DNA of 64,000 nucleotides, taken from contig JAODUP010000014.1 of the NCBI GenBank assembly GCA_025642065.1, positions 340,001-404,000 of the forward strand. Reading direction: 5' to 3'. How positions within the stretch are numbered: position 1 is the stretch's first letter; each line of letters starts with the position of its first letter. Below are positions 1 through 28,800 of this stretch, one piece after another. The notes beneath the pieces were generated by a model, which saw nothing but the letters and a program-made list of their open reading frames with translations, searched no databases and had not been told where the DNA came from. The DNA is from Paralvinella palmiformis. Lineage: Eukaryota > Annelida > Polychaeta > Terebellida > Alvinellidae. The translations under genes and the position numbers were made by a program.

Positions 1-123
1 TGTATTTGTGAGATGTTATATCCGTAAGGAGTCGACTCTCGTCCATGTATGGCCGTAGATGCAGTATCGAGGCTAAATAACTCAATGACTTAATATGGCG
101 ACTTATTAGTAAAACCAAACTAT

Positions 124-167
124 ACGGGGTCACCATCTCGAAATAACGGGGTCACCATCTCGAAATA
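124..167. repeat. 22-bp unit duplicated in tandem
   Basis: The unit acggggtcaccatctcgaaa plus ta occurs twice back to back with no mismatch. It lies in an intron just upstream of the first visible exon of the membrane-protein gene. No function is visible. Confidence 0.9.
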
Positions 168-296
168 ATGCCTCAACTCGGCGCATTGTAGCATCTATAG
201 AACGGTAAAATAGAGACTCCGACAGTGTAACTCGTCATCCAAACAATTGCGATAATGTGCCCTTTACCTACATATATTACATTTGTCTTCCTTTAG

Positions 297-1508
297 GTCC
301 GAACGATCCCTTGCCGATGACGACCATACTCGCCATCTCCATCCCCGTTGCTCTTGTCCTCGTGATCTTCATCATCTGTCTGACCGTGCTGATTCTCGTC
401 GCGCGAAGGAAGAACAAGAGGAGGCGACAAGCCGATGCCGCGAAACAAGTGTATGTACCCGTTTTTCAAGAGATAATTGAACGGAAAGGAAAAGTTGAAT
501 CCACTTCCGATCGTGATCTGCCGCATGTCGAGACACCCGTTAATAAAGATGAACGAAAACAATGCGAACGATTCCGACCGCGGTAAGAACCGACGTGAAT
601 AGCAACACCGGAAGGGGTTCAATATCAGCACGTTTGTTAACTGCTCGCTTCTCACAGGAAAAAAACTTGTGTGAATTCTGCCCCTATACGTGACCGTATT
701 TACTTACTAGCAAACCCGGTTATAGGACTAGGAGCACGGCTAAAACCAATTAAATAACCAGTCTCGTCAATACTCACCTATTTCTGTCTACTTTTCTCAT
801 CACAATCGTTGCTGAATGACAATTAATAACAGAGGCAGCCCGTTTCATTGTGAAATACCGCAATAGCCGTGATATCCAGTTAGTACTCTATGTCAGCGAA
901 TACGTTCAGAATTAATGTTCTTTCTTTTGTCCTTTCTCAAACACAGTTTAGCCGATGTCATCAATAATGATAATGGTGGCTATCTTAACGGCGTGCCATC
1001 TTCACCGGCACAAAAACAGAAGCCTCCGAGACCAGATCCAACTTTGTACACTGATCGGGGCGAAGCTGTCGATGACTCGATAGAATCCAGACTACAATGT
1101 GATAACATGCACGTCGTACATTCTTCGGATGAATCAGCGCAGACGTCTGGAAATCACGTGTCCTGGGATATGCGCGACGATCCGGATAACGTCTCCGATT
1201 CCCATCCAGCCAAAGTTAGCACTCTTCTTTCTAAGGTCTCCACGGACCCGTCACCAAAATCTAGTCCCAGCACAAAGAAAAGGAAACGCCCGTATCACTA
1301 TCCAACCGAATCTACGGATAATTCGCGAGAAGATGTCACTCCACAAGGAAGCGTTAACATACATATGGGTTCACAGCAGGAACCTGTAGCTACATACCGA
1401 CCTCGGGATGTTCACAGCTACACCCAAGGACATAATATACCGACATGTGACAGCAAGGCGTCCGATTATTATATGAGAAAATATGGACGATACAGAACTG
1501 GCTTTTAA
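297..1508 (+). CDS. C-terminal exons of a single-pass membrane protein (5' part off window)
   Basis: Two exons join in frame: 297-450 (acceptor ctttag, donor gtatgt, phase 1 in, phase 2 out) and 947-1508 (acceptor aacacag, stop TAA at 1506-1508). The first encodes a short extracellular stub, one hydrophobic helix (starting TTILAISIPVALVLVIFIIC) and a basic stop-transfer stretch (RRKNKRRR), so type I topology is likely. The second encodes a polar cytoplasmic tail of about 187 residues, rich in Ser, Pro, Asp and Lys. It has a PPRPDPT proline motif, a basic KKRKRPYHY cluster and a Tyr/Arg-rich C-terminus ending RYRTGF. I see no kinase, phosphatase or death domain. The ectodomain, and with it the family, lies left of the window: an adhesion molecule or orphan receptor is possible, and I do not recognise it. 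The matching phases across the 496-bp intron support the model. Confidence 0.7.
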
Positions 1509-1535
1509 GCCTAGACAATCATTATGCGAGTGAAT

Positions 1536-1581
1536 GTATATATATATATATATATATATATATTGTGTGTGTGTGTGTGTG
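1536..1581. repeat. (TA)n(TG)n microsatellite in the 3' UTR region
   Basis: A run of TA dinucleotides is followed directly by TG dinucleotides about 30 bp after the stop codon of the membrane-protein gene, so it probably lies in its 3' UTR. Confidence 0.9.
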
Positions 1582-1992
1582 TTTGAAATATAATGAATAT
1601 TTTGATACATATCAAATGTTTGTGTTGTCAGATATAATCTAGTCAGGCTCACTGCAACACGAACACATCATTCATACAGCTCAAGAAAATAGTTTTTTGT
1701 TCGTTTGTTTTTGTCTTGATTCCAATATTTTGATTGTGTTGTTTCAACTTCAGGATTTACCTCTGGAGTTATTGGTTTGTCTCCAAATGTGCTTCATGTT
1801 TTTTGTTGTTTTTTTAATTTTTATAATAAGCTCGTTAATGTTATGTATTCGTTGTTAAAATAATGATTACTTTAATGGTAATTAGGTTTAGAAAAAAGGC
1901 TAGTGTTTGTTTGAATTTTATGTTTTATGAAAGGAACTGGCTTTTAACTCGAAGCTGAACTGTATATAGGAAAATGGCATTGTGATACTAAT

Positions 1993-1998
1993 AATAAA
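1993..1998 (+). promoter_or_regulatory. Candidate polyadenylation signal AATAAA
   Basis: A canonical AATAAA lies about 485 bases after the stop of the membrane-protein gene, with T/G-rich sequence further on. It is the first hexamer I noticed downstream, but the region is AT-rich and chance matches are common. Confidence 0.35.
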
Positions 1999-2379
1999 AC
2001 CTGAAACTGAACATACTGCAGTTGTGATAAAATAATACTGGCTTAATATAAATTTGGATAAATCTTGACAACTACGAGGGCATGATATTAATGTTGCTTA
2101 CTTAGCATAACTGATTATTAGTTCCTATCAGGAACCCATTACTTGTTAGTAGATCAACATATATGCAAATGATGTTATTTACCCTAGCTGTTTTGAATAT
2201 TTTATTTAAATCAGTTTTAAATAACCAATACGTTATAATATTAAGCAACACGTATTTACTACTCTTAACCGAGGACAGTCATATTAAGTAAGTGGTAACA
2301 TGCCACATAAATTTATGGGGAGCAGGAAAAATAATAAATATGATTACCGGTAGTTCAGTACCATATATATATATATATA

Positions 2380-2416
<37 letters not shown>

Positions 2417-2556
2417 AAGTATATCAAACATTGTTAATAATACGGAAGGTTAAACATGGTTTAGTGTATCACAGATAAAAGATTCAAACAATTTGCATGT
2501 ATTCATGGAGATTCTGACATCTTTTATATTTATTTCTAACAGTCCTATTCTTACCT

Positions 2557-2600
<44 letters not shown>

Positions 2601-2935
2601 GTTTTTAATGCAGTGATGATATCTTATGAAATATGCCATACATTTTGACGCTTAATGCAAATCATTATCTAGAGAAAAATGTAATAACATCACTGAGCAG
2701 TCTCATCAAGAAATGATTGAAGTATATAAAAATTACAAATATTTAGTGGATTCATAAAAATATTCATTTATGTACATAACTACAGTCAGTAGAATCAAAT
2801 GTATGGTCTTATTACAAAGATATTAACATATCAACAAATGCAGAGTAGAAAGCACGCAGTTTCGTTTAAAAAACAGACAGAATCCTTAATTGGTTAATAA
2901 ATAAACACTACAACAATAATAATTTGGGCGCATTT
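1999..2935. other. Intergenic stretch between two convergent genes
   Basis: This is AT-rich sequence between the 3' end of the plus-strand gene and the 3' end of ARMC3. It holds (TA)n and (TG)n tracts at about 2362-2415 and 2562-2596 and presumably the ARMC3 3' UTR. I see no coding signal. Confidence 0.6.
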
Positions 2936-20833
<17,898 letters not shown>

Positions 20834-20861
20834 TCTGTATAAATGTTCTCACGGTTGTGTG
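20834..20861 (-). other. ARMC3: Candidate ARMC3 5' UTR part of exon 1
   Basis: An acceptor-like 'atcattacag' ends at 20862, 28 bases before the ATG, so exon 1 may be preceded by a spliced non-coding exon. A matching donor (catc followed by gtgagtat) exists at about 22650 on the minus strand. This pairing is inference only. Confidence 0.3.
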
Positions 20862-21623
20862 CTGTAATGATGTTCTAACAGGTTTTAAAAATGTTCTGAT
20901 CAACACATAGCATGCTGGCATGACAAAATTAACAATGCATGGTATTGATGAGCGATAATATTAAATTACATCGTGTAAAGATTCATGTCTGAACAGCTTA
21001 AGACGAAACCAGCAGAACTAAGCTCATTACACCAATGTATAATTAAGACTTAATGTCACACACAATCCCAACTTAATTGCAGACACAAACCATTTTCAAT
21101 CAATATTTCAATAACTCTTATCCTATTAAAGCAATTAAATGGCATGTCGACATAATAACAGGGAGCATGTAGTAACAAAATATTACATTATAATTAATAG
21201 CTATATCCACACTATTGATATCCATACACTTGAAGCATTTGAATGAGTTTGTACAAGTTAGTTTGCAACATATTAAATCATGTGCTACCTAAGATATGGC
21301 TATATAGCCATGTATGCATCAGCATAATATTACATTTACCCATATACTCAAAAATATATATATTAGTAGCCTTCTTTCTAATTAAAACTTTTGTTATAAT
21401 TAATACAAATGATAATTATATTTTAGTAAATGGATATTAAAACCTATGTCAATATAACATTAAAATAATATATAGGTTTTTTATTACTAAGTGAACAGAC
21501 AATTTGTTAGCTTTTAACAGATCATATATTATTATTACTATCAACATCATTGCAGAATATAAATAGCTGAATCAATAAATATTGTACATGGGTAACATGC
21601 ATTATTATTTTATACAGGTTTTT

Positions 21624-21661
<38 letters not shown>

Positions 21662-21720
21662 TATATATATATATATATATATATAAGAGAGAGAGAGAGA
21701 GAGAGAGAGAGTAGATATGG

Positions 21721-22285
21721 CAGTTTTCGGACACTTAACACATAATTAACCACAAACTTTTATGTTTTCATATTAGAAAAGTAGAATTCATTTCAAAACA
21801 CTTATCCAACTTCAAGCTTTCCATAAATATGCATTTCATTTATAATTTTATATATATTGGCACCATAAATTTTCTGAAAGTGAAGCATGGGTCACCAGGC
21901 AGAATTTGGACACTTCCAGCTGAATTCGGACAATTCAGTACTTTTTTAATAAATTGCAAAATCGAGAAAACAACCAGAGGAACTATTAATAAATGTTATA
22001 TACTATTTAAATAAAATACAAGGACATTAAGTCTCCATAACTAGAATGACACTAATCACAATTTAGTACTTGTTCATCTTTCTGATGAAAGTTTTTGGGT
22101 CTTCTGAATATAATAAAGTGAATTTGTTAATTATCAAACGATATCTTGTGTCTGTCACTCTATGCATGCAATTTATTGTGTTATTAAATATTTCTTTAAT
22201 TAATTTAATGTCACTGAACTCTATTCAACTTTATTGTATTTAATGTAAAGCTAATATTTCAATTTAGTGTGGTGTCCGAAAACTG
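21721..22285. mobile_element. Non-autonomous DNA transposon with 14-bp terminal inverted repeats
   Basis: The left end cagttttcggacac (21721-21734) and right end gtgtccgaaaactg (22272-22285) are perfect inverted repeats 565 bp apart. Internal sequence contains related 'aattcggaca' and 'atttggacac' motifs. No transposase frame is present. Flanking bases show no clear target-site duplication, so the superfamily is open. Confidence 0.6.
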
Positions 22286-23090
22286 AAAGGTACGTTTAAT
22301 TCGCATTGCAGTAGATCTATATTAGTATATACAATTGGTGATATAATTCTATTTAAACTTTGCTCTTGCTGAGTGACTCCAGTTAATTAATAAGTCATTT
22401 AGTAATTAACTATATCCATGAAAGTTGAACGCTTGATTGAGCTCTAACTATCAGTATCACTCACTCAGTATCACTGCATCAGTTTTATGAGTAACTTTCA
22501 TCAAAACAATAAGATTGATAACTAAGTACGAAAAGATAACCATTCAATTATTGTAAATGTATATTGATATTAAACATAATTTGACTTATAAGCAGTTAAT
22601 CAACTATTCAGATTACCATATTTTGAATAAAATATTACATGATACTCACGATGAAACGGTCCTTTATATTAAACCAAGCAAACCAAGCGTTGTTTGAGTA
22701 GTTGCTACACGACGACGCTAAATATGTGCACAGTATTTGATGACGTTTACCGGAAGCCAACCAGTACCTCAGAATATTCGTACCAATTATTTCCGTACAC
22801 ATATATTCAAGACATTTTAAGTGATTCTATTCTATCCAAAACGTGTTTTGCTCCATGTTTATGTAATAAAAAGTATATAACCACAGCCAACAGTGATTTT
22901 ACCTTAAGGACAAGTTCATAAGGTGAAGGGACACACAAACACCAAGAATATATGTAATGAATATGACCAAAAATGTCCCATTAGTTTTTTGGGTTGCAAC
23001 AAGGACAAAATAAAGAACTGTTCATTTTAAACATCAACAGTATGTCACTACAGCAGTCTAATCTAATCTTATATTTAATTGAAAATAATC

Positions 23091-23125
<35 letters not shown>

Positions 23126-23436
23126 TCCAATAGTATTTAAATCAACATATTTTGTGTCTGTAAACAAATTATTATATTCCTTAAATTGCAGCACCCCTGA
23201 CTGTATCATATGTTGTCACATAGTCAAAACAATCACAGCTAATCAATACTTGTGAGCTGAAACATTTCCCAGCACAAACCAATCTATTTTTTTCAAAATC
23301 ATTGCCAGTAAGAACCACATAATTTTAAACTTCTTGACAGAAATATTTGACACTGCCCAAATTCAGTCAGGGAACATGACTATAGTCTCACTCAATTTCA
23401 GGTAATGTAATATTTTTGTTCACGTCTACAGCATTT

Positions 23437-23982
23437 ATGTTATTTCAACGTCCATTTACAAAAAAAATACATGAGCCCATGTTATTTCAGTTATTGAATA
23501 AGTTTCAGATATCATGTATGTGTACTTATTTTCAGTCCTTAGAGCGCTCTACATGTATGTATTGGGAACGAGCTGTTTCATCTGATCATTTAATTTCCAT
23601 AGGAGTGGCCCTGTGGCTATATCCCAGGATGAACCAGTACAAAAACTCAAGAAGCACCCAATCTCTTTCAGTTCCCGACATATTTATAAGAAATATTTTG
23701 TGTAGAAATAGTGAAAATAATTGGATATATTCACATCTGAAAGCTGAATGCTGGCATCGCAAGCTGACTGTTGATCAAACATTATCATGGATAATGAAAC
23801 GAACCAGAAATTTATCGCGGGAGTTCACATACCAAACACGATACAGACCTTCATCGGTAAATAGATACGTCGACATTAAGCTGATTAATTTAACTTGCTG
23901 TTTACAAGAAACACAGTTTGGGTTTGCACGTTTCACAGTGGAAGAATATGGGGACAGGTTAATTTCTTTCAATTTTAGATGA
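23437..23982 (+). CDS. Unexplained ORF of 181 codons
   Basis: The reading frame runs from an ATG at 23437 to a stop at 23982 and is open for seven further codons upstream. For this AT content an open frame this long is improbable by chance. I recognise no domain. The translation is rich in Tyr, Arg, Ser and Phe, with several Cys residues, and shows no signal peptide or clear transmembrane helix. It could be a small lineage-specific gene, an exon, or decayed transposon coding sequence. The opposite strand is also partly open (23775-23972), which weakens the case. Confidence 0.2.
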   Translation: MLFQRPFTKKIHEPMLFQLLNKFQISCMCTYFQSLERSTCMYWERAVSSDHLISIGVALWLYPRMNQYKNSRSTQSLSVPDIFIRNILCRNSENNWIYSHLKAECWHRKLTVDQTLSWIMKRTRNLSREFTYQTRYRPSSVNRYVDIKLINLTCCLQETQFGFARFTVEEYGDRLISFNFR

Positions 23983-24116
23983 ACTTTAGAGCCGTCAATT
24001 TCCGAGCGTCCGTAGTGTCAATGAAATAACAAACAGAAATGCATCATGTTTTGCACATTCACACATTGTTAAAGGTACATTCGAACACTCTACAATGGAA
24101 CATTTCAAACTACTCA

Positions 24117-24122
24117 TTTATT
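24117..24122 (-). promoter_or_regulatory. MRPL30: Candidate MRPL30 polyadenylation signal
   Basis: AATAAA on the minus strand, about 80 bases after the MRPL30 stop codon, a typical spacing for a short 3' UTR. Confidence 0.5.
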
Positions 24123-24199
24123 TTATCATAGGTCTTCATATTGTAAGCATAATTCAAAATGATTGCCCTAATATGATGTACTAACATATGAGCACCATA

Positions 24200-25795
24200 T
24201 TAATATTTATATGGGAGGTTGTCTTTGTTGAAGTTGTACCTATGCTCTTTGCCATCTTGATTCCTCTTGTAGATATAGACAGGCCTGTGGTATTCAGCAT
24301 GAATATTATAGTTCAAACGGATGTTGTCACATTCTTTCTTGATTACATCAGGATCCATCACCCATTCATGCAAATCTGCTTTCTTTGCCTCCGAAGCTGG
24401 TTCTATTCTTTTCTTGACAATTGCTTCTCCGGTTGGCTTTATGTGGATGTGATCGAAGTCCGATTCATGTTCGGGTACACCATGAGGAAAAGATAATGGC
24501 TTAATGACGACCAGATGTTTCACCTCTTGAAGCATGGCATTAACCGATGGTATATTCTTGTGTACGGTAGGATAATAACCCTAGAAATTATGAAAAAGAT
24601 ATGCAATAAATATATATCCATGTTAATTTCACACACACACACACAGAGAGAAGGATTTAATGGCAAATTGTGTAAAAAGATACTTTGTTGTTTCTTCCTG
24701 TCAGCCACTTGTAACATGAACTGGGATACAATGAACCAATTTTAAACTTAAAACTAATAAAACTGGGAGATGAAAAAAAATCTAACACAGAAACAAAGGA
24801 TCATTAATCACCAACTTTAGCTAATTCACTTTAATGTATATAACAGCACATGTTTTTTCAGTAAAGGGATATATATTAAATCCACAAATGTAGTTATGTG
24901 GTTTAGAGTCACACCAAATATGCATAGGCTATAAACATAAAAGATTCAAGTAGGAATGTCATGGGAGAAATATTTCTGAATTAAAAAATTAAATGGTAAA
25001 TTAATTTGCGGATTTAATTTAATTTTGCCTGTTCTAAACATTGAGGGGGGTACATTCCTAAATAAAAATATCTCTATATAGATTACAGGCATGCTATGTG
25101 GTGGTGTCACCGTGTTGTGGGTGGAGCCCAAGGTATCCAGACCATTTAATTGGTTAAATGCACATGTACGATGTCACAGTCAGTGTGCATATTATATATA
25201 TATATATATATAAGGAACTGAAGTTCTGGATCAAATTGGTTCCAGTATATTGGTAACAGCACATGTAAGTGTTAATATGGTCAAATTAGCACAAGCCTAA
25301 CCACAAGGCGCTTTTAGCTAAAGAGGTATTATATCACGTGGTGGATCATAGTCTTGGTTCCATCCCCATGTAAGAGTATATTTTCTAATCATCAAAGGTG
25401 TGTTTATATTCCACTGCCCAGTAGGAGCCTTGAAAGGAATGTATTTGCTTAGCTCTGCCCAGCAGGGGTCAGACCCTGTATTTACTTTCACAACCATGCT
25501 GGGTACTAAACCAATGACATATGGTAAGTTAACAAAATCTCTCAAATGATTATTAAACAGTTAGGTCTGGGGACAGGCTATAGTAGTCACAGTTTGAGGA
25601 GAGGAGGGGCAATCTTTGGCTCCAGATTGGCATTCCTGGTGAGATGATAAAATAAATTCATTCATAAATAGCAATATCTCTATATAGATTACAGGTATGC
25701 TATGTGGTGGTGTCACAGTGGGGGTGGAGTCCATGGTATCCAGACCATTTTAATTGGTTAAATGCTCACTTGGAGTGCCACAGTTGGTGTGCATA

Positions 25796-25839
<44 letters not shown>

Positions 25840-28800
25840 AACCAACATAGAGGCTGTGCGGAATAAGCGACAGCCTGGGGATTCTCCCCGAACATCAAAG
25901 CCATATAAGGAACCAAAGCTCTGGATCATAATGGTTCCAGTATATTGGTAACACCACATGTAAGTGTTAACATTGTAAAAATGGTATATTAATTTTTGGA
26001 TTTAATTTTTTGTAGGAAATTTCAAATTCAAAATTTCTCAATTCCGATTCATAATTTCTCAATTCCGATTCATTTTTTTTAAATAATCAATTCCAATTCC
26101 GGAACTGAATTGACCCCATGTCTGATTCCAAGTAGGTACTTGGAGTACCTAATCATGGTAAAAAGTAGTAAGTAAAAAAATGTCAGCTAAAAAAGGAATT
26201 GGAACATTTGGAATTGATCAATTTGATGTGGAATTGGAAAAATGGAATTGACCCCATGTCTGGCCTCAGTACTTGTCATGCTGGGGACATATGGCCAAGG
26301 GGCAACTCCCTTAGGAAACAAATCCCACAAACACAGGTATGAGGTGGATTTGAACACACAACTTGGGAGGTTTGCAGTCCAGCGCTCTACTCATTGCGCT
26401 AATGGATGGGTTGGATGACTAGCCTAGAAGTATCTAAACGATATGTGTTTTCTGGGAATAAAGATTGTAATCCCTGAAAATGGTCCACAATAGTTCAATA
26501 CACAAGAGTGCAAAAGATCTTTTGACTTATGCCACTCACCCCCCCCGAACCTGCCTAATATGCTAAGCTTTGTTCTATCAGCTTCAGTGGATCAAAAAGA
26601 TAGGTATGTACTACTTCGTTGCTAAGACGCTGCTCCCAATACAGTAGATCGCTGACCCATGTCTGTAAATCAACTCACTTGTTCCGCAAGACCCATTTTT
26701 TTCATGATGTCCTTTTCCCACCATGGACGGCCAACAAGAGACCTCGTCCTCCACACAACGTGTAACTGGTGAGGTTCGGGTGGTTTTTCATTTGCCCGCT
26801 GTTCTTTTTCCTTTCTGTACTCCAGTAGAGGTTGTGTCCATGACATGTCTTCTTCCAGTTTTTTTAATCGTCTCCTCTGTTTTAGTGTTTTCTTGTGAAT
26901 GCCTCTTAGTGATACATTCTGAATGGCAACAGCAGTAACTGGCAGAGCCAGCCGAAGGCTGAGATGGCCCAAGGACTGAAAATAAAATCAACATCACAGT
27001 AGATTTGATTATTGGTCAATTTAAATCAAAGCATTTATGTGCATTTACTACAACACACACACACATATATAGTATGACCATACATGCACAGGTATCATGA
27101 TTATTACATGCAGGGACAATTCTGATTAAAGACGGCTCATCTGTGTACTCAAAGCTCAGTTTTAATATAGGAAATTCAAACCTCCCCATAAAGCTTAATT
27201 TATTGTGTTTATGATAAACATTTACAAAAATATAACACAAATGGTTGAAATACGATTATGTGAAACAAATTATAGTCTTCAGCCAATAGATTTGCTGTAA
27301 CAGTTTCATAAATCTATTAGGCTAGTTTAAAAAAAGATGTACTGAAATTAGTTTCCTTTCATTTAATATATCTATATTTAACTTAGATATACAGATTTGT
27401 TAATTTTCATAAATAATTGTGATAAAAGGATCAATTTAATTTGTATTAAAGTAATAATCTTTATACAAGAATTCTGTTTCATTATGAACACTTATAATAT
27501 TTATTTTATTCATAGCACTGAAAATGAGAAAAAGATGCGATACAATATATATAAATATTCAGTTGTGAGCCAATTTCCTGCTAAGAACTGTTTTCTCAAT
27601 CCTTTTTTAATTCTGCAGTTATTTTCACCAACTAAGCAATCAAATGCTGACTTAATTTAAAACAGCATGCAGAATATTAAAAAATTGTCTAAATCCATTT
27701 CAACTGTTTTCTTATCAAAGTAAACCAGCAAGGATATTAACTGTCAATCATTACATATTATGGTGCTGTGAAAGTTTTCCAAATCCATCTCAGTACTTTA
27801 TTATCTGTATTTATAGTTTCTAGTGAATTGAAACTGATTTCTATTCATATAATCATATTTTACTAAATTTTAATATAGTAATATTGCTTTGTTAGCTATT
27901 ATTATAGTTTTCTGTTCATAATAAAGTTGCCTAAAAATTAACAAATGGGAAAAAATTGTGAGTAGTTTTATCTAGGAAATGCACAGCTTTAGTACAAGGA
28001 CCAAAATTTTCTAAATGTTTACACAATTTATTTGAATGTAGGAACTTTTTCATAAAAGAATTAGTTATAATTGTTAATATTTTATCTAAAGCATTAAAAT
28101 TGTGAGAGAAAAATTCGGAATATATATGACCTCAGTCTGAATAATTTCTGTCATATATATATATATATATATAAAGCAAAATGCTAATACAGAGTTCATA
28201 CACATTTTGACATCTCAAATTCCATGACTTTCCAAGATTTTCAATGACCTTCCAATGTCAAATTCCAGGACCATTTCAAAGAATTTGTGAACTCTTAATG
28301 CACGAAAATATACACCCATATTTTCAACGAAAGCAGGAGCGCAGTAGACAGACATTAAACTAACACAAACACCGACTCGACACTTCAGAAGTTGTGTGAA
28401 CACAGAATTCCTGTATGCTTATAACAGGAAATATAGATCTATAATAAATTGATAATTGGGAATGTCCAAATTCCAGGACTTTCAAGGACCTCTACAAAAA
28501 TTCCGGGCCTGGAATCCAAATTTTCAAATTCCAGGTTTTCAAGGACCTGTGCGAACGCTGTAATATTTTTCATTGAACATACCTAATTTCTGCACATTTT
28601 GGCCATATAATGTGAATCATTTTCTAATTTTAAATTACTTTATTTTAGAGCCCAAAATACCTATACTATAGTAATAATTCAAAATGTTGTTTACGTTAAG
28701 TCATATATTTACAAGGAGATGATCTATTTACTTGCAACTGAAAAATATTTGGAAGTATCTAGCCCTAGTACTAGGTAATGATAGATATACATCATATAGA

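Larger units (their letters stand above)
20862..24116. other. Intergenic stretch between MRPL30 and ARMC3
   Basis: AT-rich sequence upstream of ARMC3 and downstream of MRPL30. It contains a (TA)n(GA)n tract at 21627-21711, a 565-bp inverted-repeat element at 21721-22285, a possible ARMC3 5' UTR exon near 22650-22740, and one unexplained ORF at 23437-23982. Nothing else is supported. Confidence 0.6.

Noticed and set aside
24188..24496. Plus-strand 102-codon ORF
   Set aside because: Shadow of MRPL30 exon 3 on the opposite strand.
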